Assembly (NCBI GenBank): GCA_964016985.1
Contig: OZ024825.1
Location: forward strand, 7,665,445 to 7,729,444
DNA length: 64,000 nucleotides
Direction of reading: 5' to 3'
Source of the DNA: Anodontia alba
Lineage: Eukaryota; Mollusca; Bivalvia; Lucinida; Lucinidae
A program made the position numbers and the translations under genes. The notes below the pieces were generated by a model that was given only the letters and a program-made list of their open reading frames with translations, did no database searches and had not been told where the DNA came from. Below are positions 29,544 to 34,008 of this stretch, one piece after another (position 1 is the stretch's first letter; every line of letters begins with the position of its first letter).

Positions 29544-32273
29544 CAAGATGGCCATCATGGCAGCCATCTTGGATTTCCTGTCGGAAGGATTTTAGCTATT
29601 TTTAATCTACAAGTCACCCTAATGCTTCCTGCCAAGTTTCAAGTCAAATAGCCTGTCGGTTCAGGAGAAGAACCGAAATTGGCTTTTGCGTTTAGGAGAA
29701 GAAGCGAAAGATAGATTTTCAAGTTGGCGGCCATCTTGGATTTCCGATTGTAATGCCCCTGTCATACACTGGCGTATCAGGCTTGCGTATACGCGGCGTA
29801 TCAAAATACGTGGCGATACAAAAGGTACGCCACTGCAACGTCAGCTTACGTAGCTGATACTCCTAGATAAGTATCACGATCTCCTTGTACGCGAGGCTGC
29901 GACGCAATTAAGTTGCATACAACTAAAAATGTAGCACGTACGTGGCAGGTTTGATACATCACATATACGCCACGAGTACGTGGTACGATCGAAAAAAACG
30001 CAGCAGTGACGCAGCATGACCGTAGCTCGAACGCTTCTTACGCCATGCGAAGTTTGTCTAACTACGTAAGTGTGGCGTATGTATGGCGTACACAGTGTTG
30101 TCGTTGCCTAACCGCGGCGTTCCTTTCTTATCTGCGGCGTATCTGGTTTGTGTGAATCTTAAATATTTTGTTATCTTGGCGTATGTAAGGCGTAAGTCAT
30201 ACGTACCTTTCGCAGCCGTTGCGTCGCTGCTGCCATTACGAAAACACGCCTATTCAAATATACTGAAAATTTTACCACCAAAAAATGAAAATTTTCAGAT
30301 AAAAAACTCTGATATTTTTCTTATTTCTGCTCAAAAACATAGATTGTGGGTACTCGTTAGAACCGCCTCGATATTTTTCTTATTTCTGCTCAAAAACATA
30401 GATTGTGCGTACTCGTTAGAACCGCATTGGTGAGGCGGTTCTAACGAGTACCCACAATCTATGTTTTTGAACCGAGGCGGTTCTAACGAGTACCCACAAT
30501 CTATGTTTTTGAGCAGAAATAAGAAAAATAATGTATACCCCTGTAAACCCCAGTTTTCCTATATAAAAATTGGGTTTAAGGGGGTCAAAAATATATAGGC
30601 ATGTTTTCATGATGGTTATCGCTGCGTTGTTAAAATGATTGTGGCGTTGCATGTGTATAAACGGCGTAATTACGGCGATTGTGGTATTTGCGGCGTTCAA
30701 ACGAAGTCAGATGGCACATGTGTATCTAGTATTATAGAAGACTAATATTTGGCCCGCTCTTGTTATTCTAATTGCAAGTCTGAAGAACAGGCTGCTGATG
30801 TTGGGTAATTGCACAATGGTCTTTCGACATTCGAATAGTGACCTGAAATAAGTTTGTGTGTTCGTCCGTCCGTGGTCAGTTAGTGGAAAGACAATGGCAC
30901 TTAAACTGATTAGAAATTTTCCATAATTCTTGGCTTATTGCTAGATATAAAGCAGATTTAACCAATTAACCTGCCGAATGCCAGTTTTCTAATAGAATAA
31001 CCTCACCGAGGCAAAAATATGAGCATATGAAAATGGCCAAATTGTAAACCCCCTATTACGCAATAGCAACGTCGCAGATAATAATTAAACGTCATGGCAA
31101 CGGCAACGCGCTAAACGGCACGAATACACCACGCATACGCCACAGAAACGGCACAGACACGGAACAGAAACGCAACGTATACTCCGTGTACGCCACAGGA
31201 TCTCTAATTTGCATAAAATACGCCGCAGCTCTCGGCGTTTGACTCGCGTAAAAGAATTTTCGAAAAACGCCTCTTACGTCGCACGATACGCCATAGTGTG
31301 ACACGGGCATAAGCATTTTAGCTGTAGTTGTTCTACAAGTCACCCCGATCCTTCTTACCAAGTTTCGAGTCAATTGGCCCAGGGATGTAGTAGGGTTTTA
31401 AAGCAATGTTTGACGCCACACGAAGCACAACGCACGAAGGACGACGAACGACGGACGACGCACGAAAGACCACAATAGATCACCTCGAGCACTTCGTGCT
31501 CAGATGAGCTAATAAGGGATCGACTAAAAACAGACCGTTAAAGAAACCACTGGTAGACTACAAAGCGTCCGATTCAGAAATGTAAGACACGGCACCGGTC
31601 TTCTTTGGATATGAATTTCATAACTTTCTTTAATAGACTCAATAAAAGATATAAATTCAGTAAACCGCAGGGGTGGTGTTTGTTTTGTTATGATTTGTTC
31701 CTCATCTTTTTTCTTTGGATGCCTCAGGAGAGCTGTACTTTGTGTTTTTGGCATTTCTCTGGTATCTTCACTTACAACTTTATACATAATGGACCTTATT
31801 AAGGTGGACTCGTTCATAGACTTATGTTGTAAATTAGTTTTGTACAATAGTTATTGAGTGATTCAATTTACATGTTCATCTTGCTTTCAGAAGTCGACGA
31901 TTCGGGATTCTATTCTATGGTTCAGAGAAGTTTGCATGAGGTGACAAACAATGAACAAACTTCGCACAGAGCACCAGTAAATCACAGCAAAGAGGAAATA
32001 AGTAACCCCAGCTCTGGAAGCGAAATAGCAGATGACTGCATGTTTAGGAAAGTAGCACCATTCAACAGACAAATAAGTATTGACAAACTAGGAATGATTT
32101 CTACTGCTGTTGAGAGTCACGAATATCACAAATGGGAGCGAAAATCCCATTCGGTGGACGCTAAGAGACAGAAGGAAGTTCGGAAAGAAAAACGAAATAG
32201 TGATGAGCAGAGAGAGAGTCAAGGAAATAGTAAGCTAAACTTTCTCCAAAAATTGATAAAAAGCAGACGGTAG
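2768..32273 (+). CDS. TIR domain plus TRAF-type zinc-finger protein (six coding exons)
   Basis: Coding exons: 2768-2945, 8197-8478, 9887-10830, 14406-14544, 25117-25171 and 31891-32273. Every junction keeps phase (1/2, 1/2, 2/1, 0/0, 1/2) and uses GT-AG, which is strong evidence that this is one gene. The product is about 659 residues: TIR domain near 22-153, seven C-x(2-6)-C-x(11-12)-H-x(3-4)-C zinc fingers roughly in residues 215-460, and a Ser- and Lys/Arg-rich tail without an obvious fold. TIR domains mediate adaptor assembly in Toll/MyD88-type signalling or act as NADases; TRAF-type fingers of the TRAFD1/XAF1 kind regulate such pathways. I infer a cytosolic innate-immune signalling protein. 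One apparent +1 frameshift lies at 10101-10104. The first ATG is the best start because the frame is stopped just upstream (TGA 2750, TAG 2756). Upstream untranslated exons cannot be excluded. Confidence 0.8.
3043..3276. mobile_element. MITE family S copy 1
   Basis: Terminal inverted repeats GGGCCCAGTTGTTCAAA and (reversed) CAGGGCCAAACGATG, with an internal palindrome AAAATGTGAGTAGCTTTTGCA and its complement at 3140-3200. A second copy lies at 34719-34928 with cleaner ends. Confidence 0.7.
3278..3461 (+). repeat. MITE family J copy 1 (5'-truncated)
   Basis: It starts inside the family (ATAAAAGGAATATTGGCAAAC), has a shortened core, then ACAGGAATTTCTGTAAAACA, CTAACCAGATACC-like, GGTAGAAGAGTCCACTCG and CATAAATGGGT. 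It directly abuts family S copy 1. Confidence 0.65.
4186..4531. mobile_element. pogo/Tigger-like MITE, family C copy 1
   Basis: Ends CAGTCGAACCTCAATGGCTC and ..GAGCCATCGAGGTTCGACTG with TA duplications at 4184-4185 and 4532-4533. The central palindrome is GTATACTCATTAGAATCGCC with its complement, the same core (alpha) found in family A. It interrupts a T1 unit. Confidence 0.85.
4843..4934. repeat. (AT)n microsatellite
   Basis: ATCT repeats pass into an uninterrupted (TA)n run of about 38 units within array T1. Confidence 0.95.
5158..5245 (-). mobile_element. Helitron-like 3' terminus, inverted
   Basis: On the minus strand: CGTCAAATGATGATG, CAACGACGACGG, then the hairpin GAGCCTTCGGCTC, TGGTAGG and CTAA. 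A hairpin a few bases before CTRR is the Helitron 3' signature. Only a short body (to about 5300) can be tied to it. Confidence 0.5.
5520..5660 (-). repeat. Dispersed repeat family I
   Basis: It contains ACCACAATCACAAAGCACAGCC, GAGGCACCGAAAGAATAATGG and CGCACGAACAAAGAAAAGC-like phrases. Related copies lie near 18040, 21040, 24930, 46650 and 63350. The 114-codon minus-strand open frame over this stretch is read from this repeat and the A runs beside it. Confidence 0.5.
5994..6066. repeat. Stand-alone copy of core beta palindrome
   Basis: AACAATGCAGACCCTGATCAG, then ACGCCGCGTTCTGCGTCGTC, then AGATCTGGGTCTGCTCTGTT form a hairpin without the flanks of families H, J, K or L. Confidence 0.6.
6067..7000. 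other. Intron 1 sequence, nothing recognised
   Basis: AT-rich sequence with short open frames (up to 100 codons) that lack splice sites, domains or phase agreement with the TIR gene. An A/T-biased stretch 6300-6660 has AAAAACCAAATTTTTCAG-like self-complementarity. Confidence 0.4.
7001..7108. mobile_element. ~108-bp whole-element palindrome, family G (related to E)
   Basis: CCCGGCAGGCACATGACGTA at one end and ..TACGTCATATGCCCGCTGGG at the other, with repeated CAACGTCG motifs between; the whole element folds on itself. It is flanked by GA on both sides (2-bp duplication). Ends and the ACGTAAAT motif at the same offset link it to family E. Confidence 0.8.
7230..7445 (-). pseudogene. Degraded transposon-associated open frame
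   Basis: Minus-strand translation gives broken similarity to the frames at 33073-33387 and 19990-20215 (the DLVY-x-FRK type phrase and the upstream L-x-E segment). Stops and frame breaks interrupt it. Confidence 0.4.
7540..7690 (-). repeat. MITE family K partial copy, inverted
   Basis: GCGGCGTCTGATCAGGGTCTCCACTGTTTGC, read as two overlapping motifs, is followed by CACATGGCCTGACATACC and CCCATATATAGTGTGGAGAG, the reverse of the family K arm. Confidence 0.55.
7865..8180. mobile_element. pogo/Tigger-like MITE, family B copy 2, abutting TIR exon 2
   Basis: CAGTCGACTCTCGTTATCTC and ..GAGATAACGAGAGTCAACTG, TA at 7863-7864 and 8181-8182, central hairpin around 8030-8075. Its right end is 16 bases before TIR gene exon 2, so the element has replaced or displaced the normal branch-point region and only TTTATTTATTTCAG remains outside it. 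Confidence 0.88.
8197..8478 (+). CDS. TIR gene coding exon 2 (C-terminal part of TIR domain)
   Basis: The acceptor is TATTTATTTCAG|GA and the donor ATTG|GTATGA; 93 full codons. It begins with the rest of the BB loop (KSIFHKWLQNG), then strand C (ITLLFWSKEF), strand D (HIVICVVID) and FDCIYAWKW. The position that is Glu in enzymatic TIR domains (W-C-x-x-E) reads L-C-A-Y-Q here, so NAD cleavage is doubtful. The exon is flanked within 16 bases on each side by MITEs B2 and C2. Confidence 0.8.
8494..8850. mobile_element. pogo/Tigger-like MITE, family C copy 2, just after TIR exon 2
   Basis: It starts CAGTATAACCCCAGTTGCTC, ends ..GAGCTATTGAGGTTCGACTG, with TA at 8492-8493 and 8851-8852. The central palindrome GTGTACTCGTTAGAATCGCC carries core alpha. 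It lies 15 bases after the exon 2 donor. Confidence 0.88.
8900..9660 (+). repeat. Dispersed repeat family V, split by MITE D
   Basis: GCGCAAAGCTGCTATGGGGC, GATTTGTATTTCCAAAGGAT and, after the D insertion, CCGCTCAAAGCTGCTAGATG..CATGAACAGACTCACTCAAAC. The same order is present at 22690-23100 without the insertion, so it gives the empty site for D. Confidence 0.6.
9236..9457. mobile_element. TA-duplicating MITE, family D
   Basis: CACCACAACCTCTTTATAAC and ..GTTATAAAGAGGTTGTAGTG, TA at 9234-9235 and 9458-9459, with a central hairpin AAAAAATGACCATTTATGGT. It is another Tc1/mariner-pogo type non-autonomous element, with ends unlike B or C. Confidence 0.85.
9887..10830 (+). CDS. TIR gene coding exon 3 (zinc-finger exon, apparent frameshift)
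   Basis: Acceptor TATTTTACAG|CT; strong donor CGAA|GTAAGT, which overlaps the in-frame stop. The reading starts in the frame dictated by exon 2 and stays open past a CKNHGC motif; the remaining fingers lie in the next frame. Allowing one extra base in the TTTT run at 10101-10104 gives seven fingers: C-x4-C-x12-H-x3-C, two of C-x4-C-x11-H-x3-C, one C-x6-C, then three C-x2-C types (the last near 10720-10785). The fingers resemble TRAF-type fingers of TRAFD1/XAF1. No RING, MATH or coiled-coil domain is evident. Confidence 0.8.
10101..10104 (+). other. Apparent +1 frameshift in a TTTT run
   Basis: Upstream, the exon 3 frame gives the first two Cys of finger 1; downstream, the frame shifted by one base gives its His and Cys and all later fingers. 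The upstream frame hits TAA near 10144; the downstream frame is blocked by a TAA at 10040. A homopolymer error in the assembly or a real inactivating allele would both fit. Confidence 0.7.
10857..10938. repeat. ~42-bp tandem duplication in intron 3
   Basis: TATTTAAAAGGGACT..GCAATTT.TAGATTTTCAGTTAT occurs twice back to back, with a 3-base length difference. Confidence 0.85.
11151..11377 (+). mobile_element. MITE family K copy 2 (complete)
   Basis: TTAACCCATTGTATACTG.. and ..GACTACGATGGGTTAA ends with the core GCAAACAGTGGAGACC..GATCAGACGCCGC, TTTTT, and its complement. This is core beta in a third set of ends. Confidence 0.8.
11598..11920. mobile_element. pogo/Tigger-like MITE, family B copy 3
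   Basis: CAGTCGACCCCCGTTATCTC and ..GAGATAACGAGGTTCGACTG, TA at 11596-11597 and 11921-11922. The central hairpin is GAGGAGAAATTGCTCCTGAG with its complement. Confidence 0.88.
11969..12269 (-). mobile_element. SINE-like retroposon U, copy 1, with 12-bp target duplication
   Basis: ATATTTGAGCAT is repeated at 11957-11968 and 12270-12281. On the minus strand the element ends in GTTAAACCCCAACACAATC and an (ATCA)n tail, typical of LINE-mobilised SINEs. Its 3' end resembles that of the tRNA-derived SINEs in this window. A second copy lies near 42286-42545. Confidence 0.8.
12451..12690 (-). mobile_element. MITE family A copy 2 (3'-truncated)
   Basis: CATTACGAAAACATGCC at the start, full core alpha palindrome (centre GCCTCGCTGAGGC), and ATGTATACCCCTGTAAACCC; it breaks off after ACTATATAAAAG. 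Confidence 0.85.
12691..13245. other. Intron 3 sequence, nothing recognised
   Basis: Low-copy-looking AT-rich sequence with no exon-like open frame of the required phase and no repeat family recognised. Confidence 0.4.
13246..13525 (+). mobile_element. MITE family A copy 3
   Basis: Complete: CATCACGAAAATACGCC start, GACCCCCTTAAACCCCAC, palindrome with core alpha (centre CCTCTACGAGG), end ATGTTTTCGTAATG. Confidence 0.92.
13716..13994 (+). mobile_element. MITE family A copy 4
   Basis: Complete and in the same orientation as copy 3, 190 bases away. Palindrome centre GCCTCGCTGAGGC. Confidence 0.92.
14100..14345. repeat. MITE family N copy
   Basis: Core phrases GAAGACTCCGATCAATCTGTGC, read in pieces, and GCGAAGACTCTGATCAGC. 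It ends 60 bases before TIR gene exon 4. The 119-codon frame starting at 14132 is read mostly from this repeat. Confidence 0.6.
14406..14544 (+). CDS. TIR gene coding exon 4
   Basis: Acceptor GTTCTCTTATTGCAG|A and donor CATAAG|GTAATA. Its first base completes an AA|A Lys codon with exon 3; then 46 codons (SKTVHKTRHVDVAF..YSLTIDGTHK) are open, while the frame read straight from the acceptor stops quickly. No domain is recognised; the segment is polar and may be a linker. Confidence 0.7.
15055..15255. repeat. MITE family N, double hairpin copy
   Basis: Two mirrored blocks: GCGAAGACTCAGATTAGCC..CAGAGTCTTCGC and GCGAAGACTCTGATCAGACT..GATCTGAGTCTTCGC, enclosed by GCATGTGCGCCCA and TGGGCGCACATGC. 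It shows the family structure best. Confidence 0.75.
15674..17520 (-). repeat. Tandem array T2 with CAAGGTCAC units
   Basis: Units of about 170-200 bp share GGGGTCAAGGTCACGGACTT, AGAATTTTCATA and GATGGTAGATATAGG. The left end (15674-15800) has an inverted motif ATACCCTCG..GAGGGGTAT and a TTCGTTCGTACG run, which suggests that the array is the body of an inverted element. The part 16800-17160 has a different sub-unit (CATAACT.., GTAGAGGACATTGAGTAGGC). Confidence 0.75.
17521..18240. repeat. Dispersed repeats including family I
   Basis: Two I-like stretches, TCGGTGCCTTGGGAAGGCTG (17960-18000) and GAAATGACACAATCATGAAG (18058-18130), in opposite orientations; the rest (CCAACCTTCTGAAGC, near 17720) recurs at 7120 and 19630. 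No exon is seen. Confidence 0.45.
18241..18735. repeat. Unclassified inverted-repeat region
   Basis: CATGCATTAACACTCGCC.. and ..GCGAATGTTAATGCATTG form an inverted pair (18252-18324); related TTAATGCACGG and TTAATACATGG motifs recur to 18620. It is possibly a transposon that I cannot classify. Confidence 0.45.
18740..19545 (+). repeat. Three tandem ~270-300 bp units
   Basis: Each unit carries CTTTGGAAACAAAGAACAC, GAGACTCGGTTTG, a GGCTGCATA..GCCGGCTTAAG phrase and AACCAGGATGGGCTCAATGA. Units start near 18745, 19068 and 19335; a long A run (19021-19063) lies between the first two. Single fragments occur at 11520, 38010 and 58490. Confidence 0.75.
19707..19984 (-). mobile_element. MITE family A copy 5
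   Basis: Complete, with core palindrome centre GCCTCGCCGAGGC and end CATGTTTTCGTGATG. Confidence 0.9.
19990..20215 (-). pseudogene. Degraded transposon-associated open frame
   Basis: Minus-strand frame includes SEPKFHSDLVYMFRKTVGK, which parallels SKPEFYGDLVYNFRKLVGK at 33073-33387. I recall this phrase as a recurrent mobile-element frame of bivalves; it is truncated here. Confidence 0.5.
20216..21130. other. Intron 4 sequence, little recognised
   Basis: AT-rich, with a family I fragment at 21040-21125 (GCCACAATCACGAAGCACAG). No exon candidate with both splice sites and open phase is seen. Confidence 0.4.
21133..21186 (+). mobile_element. MITE family A fragment
   Basis: Only the left end (CATCACAAAAACATGCC..ACTTTTATATAGTAAAAC) is present, cut at the start of the inverted duplication. 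Confidence 0.75.
21343..21621 (+). mobile_element. MITE family A copy 6
   Basis: Complete copy, left arm of the composite inverted repeat. Core centre GCCTTGCCGAGGC. Confidence 0.9.
21749..22021 (-). mobile_element. MITE family A copy 7
   Basis: Right arm of the composite. Its palindrome apex is shortened (ACCGTCTCGGCGGTTC), so the two A copies are not recent duplicates of each other. Confidence 0.88.
22183..22689. other. Intron 4 sequence, nothing recognised
   Basis: AT-rich, no repeat family or exon signal recognised. Confidence 0.4.
22690..23100 (+). repeat. Dispersed repeat family V, uninterrupted copy
   Basis: GCACCAAAGCTGCTAGAGGG, CTGTATTTCCAAACGATG, CTCATATAGTGGAAAC, CCGCTCAAAGCTGC..ATGAACAAACTCGTTCAAAC. 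It is collinear with 8900-9660 but lacks the D insertion. Confidence 0.6.
23245..23422 (+). repeat. MITE family J copy 2 (5'-truncated)
   Basis: AAACAGTGGAGACCCTGATC core, then ACAGGAATTTCTATTAAAAA and the J right arm down to TTCTGTTCGGCAT. Confidence 0.65.
23647..23890 (-). mobile_element. MITE family H copy 1
   Basis: Terminal repeats AACCCTTAAAACGTCAAG and ..GGCGCTTTAAGGGTTA, central core GCAAACAGTGTGGACC..GACTGCTCCTAAAGGAGC and complement. It is the inverse of copy 2 at 27001-27246. Confidence 0.88.
23891..24305. other. Intron 4 sequence, nothing recognised
   Basis: No repeat family or exon signal recognised. Confidence 0.4.
24306..24585 (-). mobile_element. MITE family A copy 8
   Basis: Complete, core centre GCCTCGCCGAGGC. 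Confidence 0.92.
24670..24770 (+). repeat. MITE family M fragment
   Basis: GTGGCAAACAGTGTAGAACC core beta half, then GTTTGCCCAGGTCTGACTGTCC and ACCGTAAATACGG. The same right flank is seen near 46970-47065, 59290-59395 and 62418-62490. Confidence 0.55.
24900..25010 (+). repeat. Dispersed repeat family I
   Basis: GCAACAATAGCGAAGCACAG and GAGGACCCGAAAGAAGAAAA. It ends about 100 bases before TIR gene exon 5. Confidence 0.5.
25117..25171 (+). CDS. TIR gene coding exon 5 (55-bp micro-exon)
   Basis: Strong acceptor CTCTTTATTCTTTGCAG|A and donor TTTAAAG|GTGAAT. In phase 0 from exon 4 it reads TDLTCVDADRPPRSRDFK plus one G, and the G joins AA of exon 6 to give Glu. Both phases fit exactly. No domain; it is too short to recognise otherwise. 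Confidence 0.65.
25375..25485. repeat. MITE family N copy
   Basis: CTGATTAGAGTCTTCGTTGCCCGCATG and TTAAGATTCTGATCAGACTGG halves, read in pieces. It abuts a family A fragment. Confidence 0.5.
25487..25551 (-). mobile_element. MITE family A right-end fragment
   Basis: TTTTACTATATAAAAGTGGG..AAAATTATATAGGCATG..GTGATG only. Confidence 0.8.
25664..25770 (+). mobile_element. 107-bp palindromic element E copy 1
   Basis: CCCAGCTAGCATTCTACGTA start, loop CTACC between GGCCCGTCAG and CTGACGGGCC, end GTAGAATGCTGACTGGG. It is flanked by GT on both sides. Identical over all 107 bases to copies at 39745, 52740 and (inverted) 61907. Confidence 0.92.
25807..26051. mobile_element. MITE family Q
   Basis: Ends CGAGGGTTGAGCGCAAGACT and ..AGTCCTGCGCTCAACCCTCG; the inner palindrome GTAAACAATGAAAATTTAGG..GAGCAATGGCACC lies at 25911-25976. 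It sits between E1 and C3. Confidence 0.8.
26057..26423. mobile_element. pogo/Tigger-like MITE, family C copy 3
   Basis: CAGTCGAACTTCAATGGCTC and ..GAGCCATTGAAGTTTTACTG, TA at 26055-26056 and 26424-26425. Degraded core alpha at the centre. Confidence 0.85.
26426..26795. other. Intron 5 sequence, nothing recognised
   Basis: Short open frames on both strands only; no splice or repeat signal recognised. Confidence 0.4.
26796..27000 (+). repeat. MITE family J copy 3
   Basis: TTAACACATTTATGCCTAGC, CATAAAAGGGAGATTG, degraded core, then the J right arm. It is cut exactly where H copy 2 starts. Confidence 0.7.
27001..27246 (+). mobile_element. MITE family H copy 2 (complete)
   Basis: TTAACCCTTAAAGCGCCAAT and ..TTGGCGCTTTAAGGGTTAA; core GCAAACAGTGTGGACCCAG with a GACTGCTCCTTTAGGAGCAG apex. 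Confidence 0.9.
28827..29103 (+). mobile_element. MITE family A copy 9, inside T3
   Basis: Complete; it splits a T3 unit between CCGATCGGAA and GATTTTAGC. Core centre GGCCTTGCCAAGGC is mutated. Confidence 0.9.
29480..29540. repeat. (CA)n microsatellite in T3
   Basis: About 30 uninterrupted CA units. Confidence 0.95.
29754..31309. mobile_element. PIF/Harbinger-like non-autonomous element
   Basis: Terminal repeats TGCCCCTGTCATACACTGGC and (reversed) TGCCCGTGTCACACTATGGC, flanked by TAA at 29751-29753 and 31310-31312, the Harbinger-type 3-bp duplication. Removing it restores a normal T3 unit. The interior is dense in GGCGTA/TACGCC, matching the subterminal TIR motif. A family A copy (30235-30614) is nested inside. 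No transposase frame is seen. Confidence 0.75.
30235..30614 (-). mobile_element. MITE family A copy 10, with duplicated half-core
   Basis: It has two consecutive left half-palindromes (TTATTTCTGCTCAAAAACAT twice) and two right halves, making it about 100 bp longer than other copies. Confidence 0.85.
31590..31805 (-). repeat. Dispersed family I relative in intron 5
   Basis: TTGTTATGATTTGTTCCTCATC and TGCCTCAGGAGAGCTGTACTT, read in parts, are the reverse of family I phrases. The open frames over it are not exons. Confidence 0.45.
31891..32273 (+). CDS. TIR gene terminal coding exon 6
   Basis: Acceptor TCATCTTGCTTTCAG|AA; AA completes GAA with the G of exon 5, then 126 codons to TAG. The segment is Ser- and charge-rich, with RQISIDK and RKSHSVD (possible basophilic kinase sites) and a strongly basic C-terminus ending LQKLIKSRR. 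No known domain; likely disordered. Confidence 0.75.
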
Positions 32274-32274
32274 A

Positions 32275-32280
32275 ATTAAA
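32275..32280 (+). promoter_or_regulatory. Candidate polyadenylation signal of TIR gene
   Basis: ATTAAA begins two bases after the stop codon, unusually close; later signals may be the ones used. Confidence 0.35.
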
Positions 32281-32361
32281 GTGTTTTCAGCTATCATTTT
32301 GGCACCGTTAATGAGTGTGTTTTAGCCGTTTAATGTATCAATGGGCTGCGCCACTGGAAAA

Positions 32362-32450
32362 TGTGTCTTCGAGTATGTGCGGACAGCGAAGGCCCAGATC
32401 AGCCTGCGCATCCCCGCAGTATGATCAGGGCCTTCACTGTCCACTAACAG
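32362..32450. repeat. MITE family N copy
   Basis: GTGCGGACAGCGAAGGCCCA and GCGCATCCCCGCAGTATGAT..GGGCCTTCACTGTCC hairpin. Confidence 0.65.
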
Positions 32451-32615
32451 AATCATTGGCTACTACAGAATGTACGAAATGTGAGTAAAGCCCCGATGAA
32501 ATTTTCCGCAAGGGCACGATAATCTGAATCTGCGCATTTTGCGGATGTTTGATGGCACGTTTTTCGCTTGATGCGGTCCAAATCATTTCGAAATGTTCAA
32601 TATAGAGCTGAAAGC

Positions 32616-32895
32616 TATCACGAAAACATACCTGTGTAGTTTTGACCCCCCTTAAACCCCAATTTTATATAGTAGAACTGGGGTTTACAGGGATATACAT
32701 AATTTTTCTTATTTCCGCTCAAAAACATAGTTTGTGGGTACTAGTTAGAACCGCCTCGGCGAGGCGGTTCTAACGAGTACCCACAATCTAAGTTTTGAGC
32801 AGAAATATAAAAAAATATCAGAATTGTTATCTGAAAACTTTTAGTTTTTGGTGGTGAAATTTTCATTATATTTGAATAGGCATGTTTTCGTAATG
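32616..32895 (+). mobile_element. MITE family A copy 11
   Basis: Complete, core centre GCCTCGGCGAGGC. Confidence 0.92.
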
Positions 32896-33072
32896 ACTAC
32901 TGAGTAATTACTAAATGTGCAGAAATGCCGTTAAAAACATTTGAAAAATATTCAACTGAGGACATGCAATCCAAATAGCTTCACCGCCAGTATGTACAAT
33001 TACATGTACACGTGTTGATAAGTTGTAAATCGGAATACTCAAAGTAATATGTACTTTTCTGGGTACATATAG

Positions 33073-33387
33073 CTAGTATAAGCTAAAATTATGTGTATTC
33101 TGATTGTAAGATATTTTATCCTGTCCCTCTCTGATGAAGTGGTCAACCGTGATTGGATTAATCGCTAAGCAAGCAGATTGTTTTATGACATCAATGTTAC
33201 ACCTCTTTCGTTTATAACATATGACAATTTTACTTAAATAATCAGAAAATTCAGGTTTTCCTACAAGTTTTCTAAAATTATACACTAAATCACCATAAAA
33301 TTCAGGTTTCGATAGGCCTTGTACCACAAGTGGTTTTAGTCCGATATCGTATTTAGAGATGAATTCATAGTGTCTACGATAAAACAT
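33073..33387 (-). pseudogene. Transposon-associated open frame (best-preserved copy)
   Basis: A 104-codon frame with LKPLVVQGLSKPEFYGDLVY, FRKLVGKPEFSDYL, CLAINPITVDHF. I recall very similar phrases in repeated mobile-element frames of bivalves, but cannot name the superfamily. Two degraded relatives lie at 7230-7445 and 19990-20215. No splice partner is evident. Confidence 0.5.
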
Positions 33388-33720
33388 AGAAAAATGTGAT
33401 ACCGATACCCCGTTGGAGAAGTTTGGCAGTCAAAGGTTTCTTACGAGCTTTGAAGTCAGCCAAATGACTAGATACGCTAGCAAACCGAATAAGTTGATAA
33501 ATGTAAACATCATAAGGAAGGGCACGAGGAAAGTCACTAACTCAGAAAGGGAAATTAACAATGTCAAAATCAAAATCATCGGGTTTGTCATAAATTGTAG
33601 ATGACCAACCAGCTCTTTCTTCCTGTACGAGGTGATCTCAAATACTAGACAGGAGTCATCAAAAACAACATTAAGACAACGAATAGGACAGACAAGTAAT
33701 AAGCCCTACAACGAGCACAT

Positions 33721-33992
33721 CATGAAAACATGCCTATATAATTTAGACTCCATTGAACCCCAATTTTATATAGTAAAACTTGTTTACAGAGGTATACATT
33801 ATTTTTCTTATTTCTGCTCAAAAGCATAGCATGTGGGTACTCGTTAGAATCACCTCGTTGAGGCGGTTCTAATGAGTACCCACAATCTATGTTTTGAGCA
33901 GAAATGTTAAAAATATCAGAATTTTTATCTGGAAATTTACATTTTTAGTGGTAAAATTTTCAGTATATTTGAATAGGTTTGTTTTCGTAATG
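33721..33992 (+). mobile_element. MITE family A copy 12
   Basis: Nearly complete, diverged core (CACCTCGTTGAGGC). Confidence 0.88.
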
Positions 33993-34008
33993 AGCGAGCA
34001 GCGCCACC

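Larger units (their letters stand above)
27374..31512 (+). mobile_element. Helitron-like element with tandem array T3 (AAGATGGCGGCC units)
   Basis: The left end AGAGGGCCAAGATGGCCCTG..GCTCACCTGA matches the left end of T4. More than a dozen ~135-145 bp units share GCGGCCATCTTGGATTTCCG, ATTTTAGCTATTTTTGATCT, ACAAGTCACCC and CCAAGTTTCAAGTCAATTGG. The right end has a GACGACGAACGACGGACG run, CACAATAG, the hairpin GAGCAC-TTC-GTGCTC (31487-31501), seven bases, then CTAA before T. Insertions inside it: A9, a (CA)n tract, and a Harbinger-like element. Frames read across units are repeat artefacts. Confidence 0.75.

Noticed and set aside
27374..31512. CRISPR-like regular repeat array
   Set aside because: The units are diverged, contiguous and lack spacer structure; the sequence is animal nuclear DNA.
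33073..33387. Host gene exon
   Set aside because: The same phrase recurs, decayed, at two other places in the window, so it belongs to a repeat.
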